Assembly (NCBI GenBank): GCA_958447915.1
Contig: CAUDCB010000129.1
Location: 1-5,746, forward strand
Direction: 5' to 3'
Length of the DNA stretch: 5,746 bases
Origin: an uncultured Collinsella sp.
GTDB lineage: Bacteria; Actinomycetota; Coriobacteriia; Coriobacteriales; Coriobacteriaceae
The notes beneath the pieces were generated by a model, which ran no database searches, was not told the origin of the DNA, and saw only the letters and a program-made list of their open reading frames with translations. The stretch's first letter is position 1. Each line of letters begins with the position of its first letter. The position numbers and the translations under genes are program-made. Positions 1-5,730 of this stretch are shown here, one piece after another.

Positions 1-865
1 TACGGCGCACCTCGATCGCATCAATATCGTTCGACGTGGTGCTCTCGCGGGGCATAAATGGTGCTACTCGCGTAAAAGCGTCACCGAGCGTGGCGCTGTA
101 GTTTCGGGTGAGACTGATAAGGCTGACTTTGTTCCACGAGAGTGGGGCATGGTGTTGGAGTAGTTCACGCGTCTCGAGAACGATTGTCTCTATGGGAGAG
201 GTCTGATCTTGATCGAGGTTAACGTGGGACCAATCCGGCGCAATAGCTAGGGGTGGGCAGGATTCTTCGTTCGCGGGGGTTGGCACCAAGTAACGAGTGA
301 AGCTGGATAGGTTGTGGAATGTGACGCTGCGGTTTTCTGTCGACAGGACGATGAGCTCGCACATCTTGTATCTGCTGGGTTCGCTGTGCGGGAAATAGAC
401 GACACGTTCAATGAGTCCTTCGCGCATGAGAACCGTGCGCGCCTGCTCGGCTTTATCTATTAGACTTGCTGGCAGCAATACCGCTGCTTTGCTTCGACCG
501 GAAAGTGCGAGAGCATAGAGACACCAAACAAAGGGGTCCCAATCGCAAAAGCCTAAATAGCCCGGCTCCAGATCGTTGATAAGGGCCTCGCATAAGCGTA
601 TTTCTTTGTCGTGAGTATTGCGATGGTAACCCGTGGCGTCAATAAACACCGGAGCGGGGCCGTCGGCGTCGTTTCGCTCTCCTGGTTCAAGCTCGCTAAT
701 GCTGGGAAAAACGCCTTTATTCATGAAGAGACATGTATTGAGCAAGTCGGCATCGAGCGAATCAGGTAGTCGAACGATGTGTAAGTGACTGCCTTGTTCT
801 AGATTGAGCGCGCGCGAAATGATGGCAGCGGTGAGGCGTGGCAAAGAGAACGCGGATTCGTACAT
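1..865 (-). CDS. N6-adenine DNA methylase-like protein (HsdM-like), partial, C-terminus beyond the left edge
   Basis: The reading frame opens with ATG at 865-863 and stays open for 288 codons to the window edge. A GAAAGG-type ribosome binding site lies about 8 nt before this ATG, which fixes the start. Residues about 103-175 look like the late part of a type I methylase catalytic domain: an aromatic DWDPF segment (108-112), a hydrophobic helix, then SKAAVLLPASLID (125-137), a helix ending REGLIERVVYFP (148-159), and a strand CELIVLS (169-175). In HsdM proteins the corresponding order is NPPY/F, a helix, the G-x-aaivlP strand, the LidaVI-lP helix, and an i-vL strand. Here CDWDPF sits where NPPY/F would be expected, and the first 90 residues show no SAM-binding glycine motif, so the protein may not be catalytically active. 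Residues from about 243 on could begin a target-recognition region, but that is a guess. Codons such as TTA, CTA, ATA and AGA are common here, unlike in the clpP gene, which hints at horizontal acquisition. The gene is real with high confidence; the family assignment is tentative. Confidence 0.7.
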   Translation of the reverse strand, partial: MYESAFSLPRLTAAIISRALNLEQGSHLHIVRLPDSLDADLLNTCLFMNKGVFPSISELEPGERNDADGPAPVFIDATGYHRNTHDKEIRLCEALINDLEPGYLGFCDWDPFVWCLYALALSGRSKAAVLLPASLIDKAEQARTVLMREGLIERVVYFPHSEPSRYKMCELIVLSTENRSVTFHNLSSFTRYLVPTPANEESCPPLAIAPDWSHVNLDQDQTSPIETIVLETRELLQHHAPLSWNKVSLISLTRNYSATLGDAFTRVAPFMPRESTTSNDIDAIEVRR

Positions 866-894
866 ACGTATGCCCTTTCTTCTTAGTGGGTTAT

Positions 895-923
895 ATATTA
901 GCAGATTATTTTGAATATTTCTA
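895..923 (-). promoter_or_regulatory. Possible sigma-70-type promoter for the minus-strand methylase-like gene
   Basis: Read on the minus strand, TAGAAA (923-918) and TAATAT (900-895) are separated by 17 nt. Each matches four of six consensus bases, and a TG dinucleotide at 903-902 gives an extended -10. Transcription would start near 888, leaving a leader of about 23 nt that includes the ribosome binding site. The spacing is good, but the region is AT-rich, so chance matches are possible. Confidence 0.4.
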
Positions 924-1061
924 ATGACGAGAACAGCTCACTGTGCTATCCTCGAAGCAATCCAAAACTAACTCAATATCAACTGCTTGATGCAACCGCT
1001 ATACAGCATTTAGGCAAGCTACGTTATCGAGCGAGACGATTTCACTTACGAAGCAGCAGGT

Positions 1062-1082
1062 TAGGTCAACAACTACTACCTA
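1062..1082. repeat. Short inverted repeat TAGGT-N11-ACCTA
   Basis: TAGGT (1062-1066) and ACCTA (1078-1082) are perfect inverted copies around an 11-nt loop, about 70 nt before the start of the 305-aa gene. The arms are only 5 bp, so this may be chance. Its position fits an operator in the leader of that gene. Confidence 0.2.
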
Positions 1083-1094
1083 TGCCTCAGAACA

Positions 1095-1109
1095 TTCTAA
1101 AACTTAGAA
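1095..1109. repeat. Inverted repeat TTCTAA-AAC-TTAGAA
   Basis: TTCTAA (1095-1100) and TTAGAA (1104-1109) are perfect 6-bp inverted arms around a 3-nt centre, ending 45 nt before the ATG at 1155. The compact, AT-rich, dyad-symmetric form is typical of a dimeric repressor operator, and the position would suit control of the downstream pair. No matching second copy was seen elsewhere in the window. Confidence 0.3.
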
Positions 1110-1154
1110 CAAACTAAACGACAAGCATTTGCAACCGGACAGGAAGAGGCATTC

Positions 1155-2072
1155 ATGAAGAATGAAGACAGTATTTTTGAGGTGTTCCTCAACGCGATCG
1201 ATGAAGATCTCCGCAGCATGTGCAAAAAGAACGGGAAGGCAGAGATGCCGTTTCCGTATCCGTACTGCGGCGAGCAGGATACCGAGCGCTTGGCTAAGGC
1301 ACTCGTTGGCGTGCTGGAAAAGCACTCGCCCGATATTCCCGGGCTGGTGCCCGAGCAGTATCGAGACGATGTGCACGAGGCCCGCGAGCTTTTGGCCGCA
1401 GCGTCGCTCGCTTTGTTGTCGCTGTATTTTCCCCAGCGCGATAACTGTGTGCACTGCATGGCCATCTTAATTGGCATGTTTGAGCACGGAAGCAATCCGC
1501 GCTTTAAGTCGAGCGGCGTGCGCATGTTCGAGCAGGTTACGACAGGTATGAAGTACTCGTCCGAACAAGGTGGATATATTCTGTCTCGCTTTGTGCGAAG
1601 CATCGACTACAAAAGACCCTGCGACCACGTGCATCGCGATGGGTCGCGCGGTTTTACGGCGGACGAGGACGATGCCGTCATGTTTTATAAGCGCTATCTC
1701 AAGGTGCAGAGACGCGTCTTCGATACCAGCCCGCGTTTCAACTTTGAGCTATGCGTCAAACGCCCGTTTGAGGCGCTTTCGGACAATCGGGAGAACTTTT
1801 ATTGCATGGAGGAAAAGATGGAAATCGATTTGGCAACTAAGGTACGGGAGCTCCAGGACCGCTACACCCTCAACTTCGCTCAGGCCAAAGAGTATGACCT
1901 GCTCGACAAGCTGATGATTGATGCATTGCTTGCATATCTGCGCGACGGGTCAGTCTCAATCGCGGCGCGCGAGAGCTATGTGGCGCAAACGGAGCGTCTG
2001 ATTGACGGTGCGGTCAAGTTGCCGTGTGCGACGAGCCCCAAGGAGGGCGCAGACGTCGACCGTATTTCCTAG
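1155..2072 (+). CDS. Unknown 305-aa protein, possibly related to the VirD4/TraG all-alpha domain
   Basis: The start is ATG 1155, with AGGAAGAGG (1141-1149) ending 5 nt before it. I do not recognise a named family. The protein is mainly helical, with no signal peptide and no convincing membrane segment; the most hydrophobic stretch (79-92) is short and alanine-rich. By eye, residues about 32-128 follow the order of the all-alpha domain in the neighbouring ATPase: a PYPY/PLRY-type entry, an amphipathic helix (42-56), a helix DDVHEARELLAAASLALLSL (71-90), then DNCVHCMAILI (96-106), compared with NNVFKLAALI at 207-216 of the ATPase. There is no Walker A or B motif, so it would not hydrolyse ATP. 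Residues 220-290 are a further helical region rich in charge. Six cysteines or so are scattered without a zinc-ribbon pattern. It ends 38 nt before the ATPase start, so the two genes are probably cotranscribed. An accessory or regulator of that ATPase is the best guess, on context and weak resemblance only. Confidence 0.8.
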   Translation: MKNEDSIFEVFLNAIDEDLRSMCKKNGKAEMPFPYPYCGEQDTERLAKALVGVLEKHSPDIPGLVPEQYRDDVHEARELLAAASLALLSLYFPQRDNCVHCMAILIGMFEHGSNPRFKSSGVRMFEQVTTGMKYSSEQGGYILSRFVRSIDYKRPCDHVHRDGSRGFTADEDDAVMFYKRYLKVQRRVFDTSPRFNFELCVKRPFEALSDNRENFYCMEEKMEIDLATKVRELQDRYTLNFAQAKEYDLLDKLMIDALLAYLRDGSVSIAARESYVAQTERLIDGAVKLPCATSPKEGADVDRIS

Positions 2073-2093
2073 CAATCACGCAGAACTATCGAC

Positions 2094-2103
2094 AAGAAAG
2101 GGG
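2094..2103 (+). promoter_or_regulatory. Ribosome binding site fixing the VirD4-like start at 2111
   Basis: AAGAAAGGGG lies 7 nt before ATG 2111. An in-frame GTG at 2024 would add 29 residues, but it lies inside the upstream gene, lacks a comparable site, and encodes an arginine-rich stretch unlike the family. ATG 2111 is therefore preferred. Confidence 0.75.
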
Positions 2104-2110
2104 CCGTGCC

Positions 2111-3595
2111 ATGTCGGTCATTAAGATGTACGGCTACGAGGCCGCGCAGCAAACGGAGTACCAAACCAAGAAGTGGGCGACCAAGGAGGAAATGCAGGCG
2201 CTGTCATCCGGCGATGAGCAGCGCGATGTGATCTTGGCGCAAGGTGCCACGGTGGCTTTCTACGAGGGCGACAAGCACTGGGAGACAAGCGTGTCCAACA
2301 ATGTTTTTGCCTTTGGCGGTACTGGTAGCGGCAAAACAGCGAGTTTCGTTTTGCCCAACCTGCTCAACCACCACGAGTGCTGCTATGTGGTCACAGACAC
2401 CAAGGGCGAGTTACTGCGCCGCACGGGAAAAGGCTTTGAAGAGGACGGCTACGAGGTAACGGTTCTCGACACCATCAATCCCGAGCAGTCGTCCGGGTAC
2501 GATCCCCTGCGCTACGTGATGGATGTCGAGGGTATCCCCACCACGGTGGCGGCAATCATGGAGGGGGTCGATCCTGACAGGCGCAGCTTTAGGAACGACC
2601 CGTTTTGGGACAACGCGAACGACCTGCTGCTTCGAGCGATTGTTGGAATCCTGTTCCTCCTGGAGTGCCTTGCTGGCACATTTGCGCCAGGCGGGGATCC
2701 TGAGGCTCCGCGCCGCTACCTTAAGATGAACAACGTCTTTAAACTGGCTGCGCTCATCAAGGTTACGGGAGATGGTGAGGGGCGATTCCCGTTGGACTAC
2801 CTTGTAGAAGAGGTAGAGTCCAGGGAGTTTCTCGATAAGTATGGTGCGGAGAACGCGGATCTGTATGGCGTTGAGCAGTATCGCGATTTTCGCGGGGCAG
2901 CCGATAGGACGCTTAAGAGTATTCTGATCACACTCAATGCGACCATCTCGCAGCTTAAGACTCCCCAGCTCATGCGCGTCTATGAGAAAGATGAAATGCG
3001 TCTTGACCGTATCGACGAGGGCAAGCGCGTGATTGATCTTAAGGTGAGCGACAACGACTCCACCAATGCGTGGCTTGCGAACGTTGCCCTTAAGCAGCTG
3101 TTTAACCTTGCCCAGCGCCGTGCCGATGCCAGCCCCAGCGGCCATTTGCAGCGTCGCGTGCAGTTTGTGCTCGATGAGTTTCCCAATGTGGGACGCATCC
3201 CCGATTTTGAGCGCAGCATTGCGACCGTGCGCAGTCGCGGCATTAGCTTTTTGATGTGTGCGCAATCGCTGAGCCAGCTCGATGTCGTGTACGGCAAATC
3301 AACGGCGCTTACCATCCTCGATAACTGCGATAGCTTGGTCTATATGGGTGGCGGCAGCAACATCGCGACGCAGAACTACATAAGCGAACTGTGTGGCGAG
3401 TCGGTTTTGGGCACCAAGTACGTGGGCGCCGAGCGCACTGCCGTAGATGTGCGCGGTTGCGTGATGACCCCAGGCGAGGTTGGGCTTATGCCTCGCACCG
3501 ATTGCCTGGTCAAGGTGACCGGCATGCGTCCCTTCCGCTCCAAGAAGTACTTTTGCGACGACCATCCCAATGCAGCTAAGTGGCTAAGGGATTAG
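2111..3595 (+). CDS. VirD4/TraG-type type IV coupling ATPase lacking a membrane anchor
   Basis: This 494-aa protein belongs to the FtsK/VirD4 motor family, whose members use ATP to recruit and pump DNA-protein complexes into type IV secretion channels. The Walker A motif GGTGSGKT is at 69-76, followed by LPNLL (81-85) and VTDTKGELLRRTGK (94-107). The Walker B motif VQFVLDEF (350-357) has D355 and E356, and the conserved sensor-like glutamine is in CAQSLSQL (383-390). NCDSLVYMGG (405-414) and MTPGEV (452-457) also match the Firmicutes PcfC/CD1115-type branch. Residues about 130-262 form the all-alpha domain inserted in the motor. All core motifs are intact, so an active ATPase is likely. The protein starts at the YQTKKWATKEE segment (17-27), which in this branch normally follows two transmembrane helices and about 100 further residues. 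That anchor is absent, and neither the alternative GTG start nor the upstream gene supplies it. No relaxase, PcfB-like gene or channel component lies in the window. Family assignment is strong; whether it still serves conjugation is open. Confidence 0.93.
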   Translation: MSVIKMYGYEAAQQTEYQTKKWATKEEMQALSSGDEQRDVILAQGATVAFYEGDKHWETSVSNNVFAFGGTGSGKTASFVLPNLLNHHECCYVVTDTKGELLRRTGKGFEEDGYEVTVLDTINPEQSSGYDPLRYVMDVEGIPTTVAAIMEGVDPDRRSFRNDPFWDNANDLLLRAIVGILFLLECLAGTFAPGGDPEAPRRYLKMNNVFKLAALIKVTGDGEGRFPLDYLVEEVESREFLDKYGAENADLYGVEQYRDFRGAADRTLKSILITLNATISQLKTPQLMRVYEKDEMRLDRIDEGKRVIDLKVSDNDSTNAWLANVALKQLFNLAQRRADASPSGHLQRRVQFVLDEFPNVGRIPDFERSIATVRSRGISFLMCAQSLSQLDVVYGKSTALTILDNCDSLVYMGGGSNIATQNYISELCGESVLGTKYVGAERTAVDVRGCVMTPGEVGLMPRTDCLVKVTGMRPFRSKKYFCDDHPNAAKWLRD

Positions 3596-3606
3596 CCCTT
3601 GCAGCT

Positions 3607-3674
3607 CCGTGCGTTCCGTCTTGCTTGTGTTGCCGCACGGCTTCCATTAGCCACTAACCGTGCGGCCCCGTTTT
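3607..3674 (+). terminator. Strong hairpin with a competing upstream arm: terminator or attenuator before clpP
   Basis: GCCGCACGG (3632-3640) and CCGTGCGGC (3658-3666) form a perfect 9-bp GC-rich stem with a 17-nt loop, followed by CCCG and TTTT (3671-3674). This follows the ATPase stop by 36 nt and can end that transcript, although the U-tract is short and offset. A third segment, CCGTGCG (3607-3613), is also perfectly complementary to CGCACGG (3634-3640), so a 7-bp alternative stem with a 20-nt loop could form and would disrupt the terminator stem. That mutually exclusive layout is typical of attenuators. The pairing is seen directly; its regulatory role is inference. Confidence 0.6.
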
Positions 3675-3709
3675 GCCTCCTTACCGATTCCGTTTAGAAG
3701 GGAATTGCC

Positions 3710-4312
3710 ATGTCCGTTATGTATCGTGAGCCCAGCATCATCAAGAAGTCCAAGGACGGCCGCGTTGCCGCCGTCGATATGGCAAGCGAGCTGCTTAACA
3801 GCCGCGTGCTGCTGCTGGAGGGCGAGGTCAACGATGTGACCTGCAACGGCCTTATTAAGTCCATGCTGGTGCTGGAACATCAAAGCGCGGCCGAGCCCAT
3901 CACCCTCATCATCAACAGCCCGGGCGGCAGCGTTACGGCGGGGCTGGCGCTCATCGACACCATGCAGTCGCTCGACTGCCCCGTGATCACGGTGGGCGAG
4001 GGCGTCGTGGCCTCGATGGCCGCGGTGATCCTGGCCTGCGGCGACCACCGCCAGGTGTACCGCCACACGCAGCTGCTCATCCACCAACTGATGGGTGGCA
4101 CAGGCATGGCGCAGCAGACCGATATCGAGATTGTGGCCCAGCATACAGCGGCCATGCGCGCCGAGCTGGACGAGCTGCTGGCCGAGCATGGCAACCTGAG
4201 CGCCCAGGAGTTCCACGAGCTCACCGAGCGCGACTGCTGGTGCAATGCCAAGCGCGCCCTAGAGCTGGGCCTGGTGGACGAGGTGATTGCGCCCAGCAAG
4301 AAAGCGCTCTAG
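3710..4312 (+). CDS. clpP: Divergent ATP-dependent Clp protease proteolytic subunit (ClpP paralogue)
   Basis: This 200-aa protein is a serine peptidase of the ClpP family (MEROPS S14), which forms barrel-shaped cytosolic complexes fed by ClpX or ClpC-type ATPases. Its length is normal for ClpP. The catalytic triad is intact: Ser102 in VVASMAA, His125 in LLIHQLMGG and Asp175 in TERD. The substrate-aligning NSPGG loop is at 69-73, and the QTDIEI handle-helix start is at 136-141. It departs from housekeeping ClpP: the usual GQAASMG is GVVASMA, the proline in the usual HQPLGG is leucine, and the N-terminal segment (1-22), which forms the axial gate, is unlike the usual form and lysine-rich. This suggests a second ClpP, perhaps a partner in a mixed complex, rather than the main copy. 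AGAAGGGA (3696-3703) sits 6 nt before the ATG, supporting this start. Codon use is strongly G/C-ending, as for a resident, well-expressed gene. A phage prohead protease is less likely, since no fused scaffold or phage gene is present. Confidence 0.95.
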   Translation: MSVMYREPSIIKKSKDGRVAAVDMASELLNSRVLLLEGEVNDVTCNGLIKSMLVLEHQSAAEPITLIINSPGGSVTAGLALIDTMQSLDCPVITVGEGVVASMAAVILACGDHRQVYRHTQLLIHQLMGGTGMAQQTDIEIVAQHTAAMRAELDELLAEHGNLSAQEFHELTERDCWCNAKRALELGLVDEVIAPSKKAL

Positions 4313-4335
4313 TGGGGTGCATGCCTTACAAGCAC

Positions 4336-4387
4336 GTTAAACAGGGCGAATGAGCACGTAGTTGAACAGCCAGAAAGAGGTTGAACA
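4336..4387 (+). repeat. Three copies of GTTRAACA leading into the 272-aa gene
   Basis: GTTAAACA (4336-4343), GTTGAACA (4361-4368) and GTTGAACA (4380-4387) are spaced 25 and 19 nt apart, and the last copy overlaps the A of the start codon at 4387. An AGCACGT heptamer also occurs twice, at 4331-4337 and 4353-4359. This could be a protein-binding array or simply chance in a short leader. Confidence 0.35.
4372..4380 (+). promoter_or_regulatory. Ribosome binding site fixing the start at 4387
   Basis: AGAAAGAGG ends 6 nt before ATG 4387. The in-frame TTG at 4381 would directly abut this site, which is too close for initiation, so the ATG is preferred. Confidence 0.75.
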
Positions 4388-5205
4388 TGAGCAGGATTTG
4401 GGATGTCGACGGTATTGAGTGGGAAGATCTGCCCACCGTGAGCGACCTGCTGTGCGCTGCGGACACAAAGATCCTGGCACGCGAGGTTGCCCTGCGATAC
4501 GGCGGTAAGCCGGACGACCGCGGCCGTGTCGATAGCGAGCGCAACCTAAAGCGTGTCCGCCGCAAGGTCAAAAAGCTGCGCAAGATCGACCCCGAGCCCA
4601 GCGATAAGATCGTCCTGCTGCCCAAGCATGTCATCAATCGTCGCGATGCGGGCCACGGTTTTGGCTATTACGACGTGGAGCCGTGCATCTTTATGCGCGA
4701 CGGCGTGCAAAGGCTGGGGGAGGACGCACTCGCCAATGTGCTTCCGTGGGAATTGATCCTGATGGATGATGAGTCCGCGAGCGAAATGCTGGGCTTTCGC
4801 GTATGGCTCGAAGGCGAGTGGGATCTATGCGAACGTTATCGCTTTTTGGCCGTGGTGTGTGTTCGCATGCTGAACAACATCTGGGCGCAAAAGGAGCTGC
4901 GCAAGTTCCTCGAGCAGGGCGATGCGGCCTGCGATATGGACGAGGACGATGTAGTTGAGGACATTCGCCGCGACGTGCTGTATCCCGAGGAAGTAATTAA
5001 CGCCAAACTCGGCGGCTATTGGGACGCGAGTTTGGGACTCAACCTGCCCTGGAAGGACGAGCATCGGCAGACTTGCACGCGGATTGACAGGGCTATCGAT
5101 GACCTGTTTGCCGAGGAAACGAAGCGCTGCGCTGCGGAGCTTGGGAAGAAGCTCGAGCGCGGGTATGAGGAGCGCGGGGAGTTACTGAACGGGATGTCCT
5201 TGTGA
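4387..5205 (+). CDS. Unknown 272-aa soluble protein
   Basis: I do not recognise this protein with confidence. It has no signal peptide or membrane helix and should be cytosolic. Residues 1-40 are acidic-aromatic and then helical; 51-67 form a strongly basic segment (RVRRKVKKLRK core) that ends at a DPEP turn. Residues 74-120 look like beta strands leading to a PWELILMDD motif (120-128), and 135-178 are helical with several tryptophans and the sequence EWDLCERYRF (144-153). Residues 181-196 are very acidic (DMDEDD), and 224-268 form a charged C-terminal helix. The order of a helix ending in a K/R-rich L-x-x-L-x-P segment, then strands, then a PWE motif recalls the DUF6557 group as I remember it; that is weak and unchecked. 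The gene follows clpP in the same direction after 74 nt with no strong hairpin between them, so read-through is possible. Its codons are less strictly G/C-ending than those of clpP. Confidence 0.85.
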   Translation: MSRIWDVDGIEWEDLPTVSDLLCAADTKILAREVALRYGGKPDDRGRVDSERNLKRVRRKVKKLRKIDPEPSDKIVLLPKHVINRRDAGHGFGYYDVEPCIFMRDGVQRLGEDALANVLPWELILMDDESASEMLGFRVWLEGEWDLCERYRFLAVVCVRMLNNIWAQKELRKFLEQGDAACDMDEDDVVEDIRRDVLYPEEVINAKLGGYWDASLGLNLPWKDEHRQTCTRIDRAIDDLFAEETKRCAAELGKKLERGYEERGELLNGMSL

Positions 5206-5228
5206 ACGGTTGCCGACGGTCCGATAAA
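5200..5228 (+). promoter_or_regulatory. Possible promoter for the 145-aa membrane protein gene
   Basis: TTGTGA (5200-5205) and GATAAA (5223-5228) are 17 nt apart, each matching four of six consensus bases. The -35 element overlaps the stop codon of the upstream gene. Initiation near 5235 would leave a leader of about 58 nt. The match is moderate only. Confidence 0.3.
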
Positions 5229-5292
5229 AATCTGTCCGGACGAAATGATAGAACGATAGCGTAAATAGCATCTGCACTTTAAGGAGTTAACA

Positions 5293-5730
5293 ATGGGAAT
5301 CGCCTATAAGGAACTGTTTCGTGTAAACCGTCCTATCTGTGGGCCTGGACCAGGAGGTTTCTTCATTAAAAGATTCAAGGAAGGCGGCTACAGTGAGGCT
5401 GAATTGCTCGATTTAATTTCGGGAGTGGACTTTTCTCTTGGTGAAGTGGATGAGGACATTAGCCTGAAAAAGAAATGCGAAATAGTCGAACAGGCGGTGA
5501 GTGGGGTGCATTATACGAGTTGGGCCCCCAGCGTGATCAGCATGATCATCTCACTTACGGTCGGAGGGTGTCTGTCTGCATGGGCGGGCAACAATTCAAT
5601 CGCTGCCGGGGTTTTCGTGACGCCATGCCTGATTGCCTTGGGAATATATGCATGGTTTCGTTTATGCTTTGAGCGAAATCAAACGGTACTGTTGGGTGCG
5701 CTGAACCACATAAAGACACTTCAGCCGTAG
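5293..5730 (+). CDS. Unknown 145-aa protein with two predicted membrane helices
   Basis: A near-perfect ribosome binding site, AAGGAG (5281-5286), lies 6 nt before ATG 5293, so this is very likely a translated gene. The N-terminal half (1-74) is soluble, with a glycine-proline motif GPGPGGFF (17-24), a basic patch and then an acidic-helical stretch (36-56). Two hydrophobic segments follow at about 79-98 and 104-125, split by a short polar turn (GNNS), then a charged tail (FERNQ and on). This predicts a hairpin in the cytoplasmic membrane with both ends on the same side, probably inside, as RLCFER follows the second helix. There is no signal peptide, lipobox or catalytic motif that I can see. 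Codons are more A/T-ending than in the neighbouring genes, a sign of a different origin or low expression. Function unknown; the intact frame and strong start argue that it is functional. Confidence 0.85.
   Translation: MGIAYKELFRVNRPICGPGPGGFFIKRFKEGGYSEAELLDLISGVDFSLGEVDEDISLKKKCEIVEQAVSGVHYTSWAPSVISMIISLTVGGCLSAWAGNNSIAAGVFVTPCLIALGIYAWFRLCFERNQTVLLGALNHIKTLQP

Larger units (their letters stand above)
866..1154. other. AT-richer divergent intergenic region
   Basis: This stretch separates the minus-strand methylase-like gene from the plus-strand 305-aa gene and is visibly richer in A+T than its flanks. It holds the candidate minus-strand promoter at 895-923 and two short inverted repeats (1062-1082 and 1095-1109). 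I find no convincing promoter for the plus-strand gene, no RNA gene and no credible protein gene. The plus frame starting with TTG at 911 is open to 1117 but has no ribosome binding site. One minus-strand frame is partly open across about 930-1080 but is broken by stops, and could be a decayed coding remnant or chance. Confidence 0.55.

Noticed and set aside
930..1080. Minus-strand partly open frame (contains SEIVSLDNVACLNAV and AVDIELVLDCFEDS) that might be a decayed gene
   Set aside because: It is interrupted by stop codons, lacks a start and ribosome binding site, and matches nothing I recognise; it is too short to call a pseudogene.
911..1117. Plus-strand 68-codon frame starting with TTG
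   Set aside because: It has no ribosome binding site, a rare start codon and a sequence without protein-like pattern, and it overlaps the candidate minus-strand promoter and the inverted repeats.
1097..1603. Minus-strand 168-codon frame, and a second at 1104-1454
   Set aside because: They lie antisense to the 305-aa gene, which has a good ribosome binding site and continuous protein-like sequence; they are shadows of its G/C-rich codons.
2024..2110. GTG start giving a 29-residue N-terminal extension of the ATPase
   Set aside because: It overlaps the end of the upstream gene, has no suitable ribosome binding site, and adds an arginine-rich stretch with no membrane helix; ATG 2111 has a strong site.
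2411..3265. Minus-strand 284-codon frame
   Set aside because: It is antisense within the VirD4-like gene, whose conserved motifs prove the plus-strand frame.
3647..4216. Minus-strand 189-codon frame, histidine-rich
   Set aside because: It is antisense to clpP, with composition typical of a shadow frame (many His, Ala and Gln residues), and it would span the terminator hairpin.
5219..5241. GTCCG/CGGAC inverted repeat after the 272-aa gene as a terminator
   Set aside because: The stem is only 5 bp with a 13-nt loop, and no T-tract follows it.
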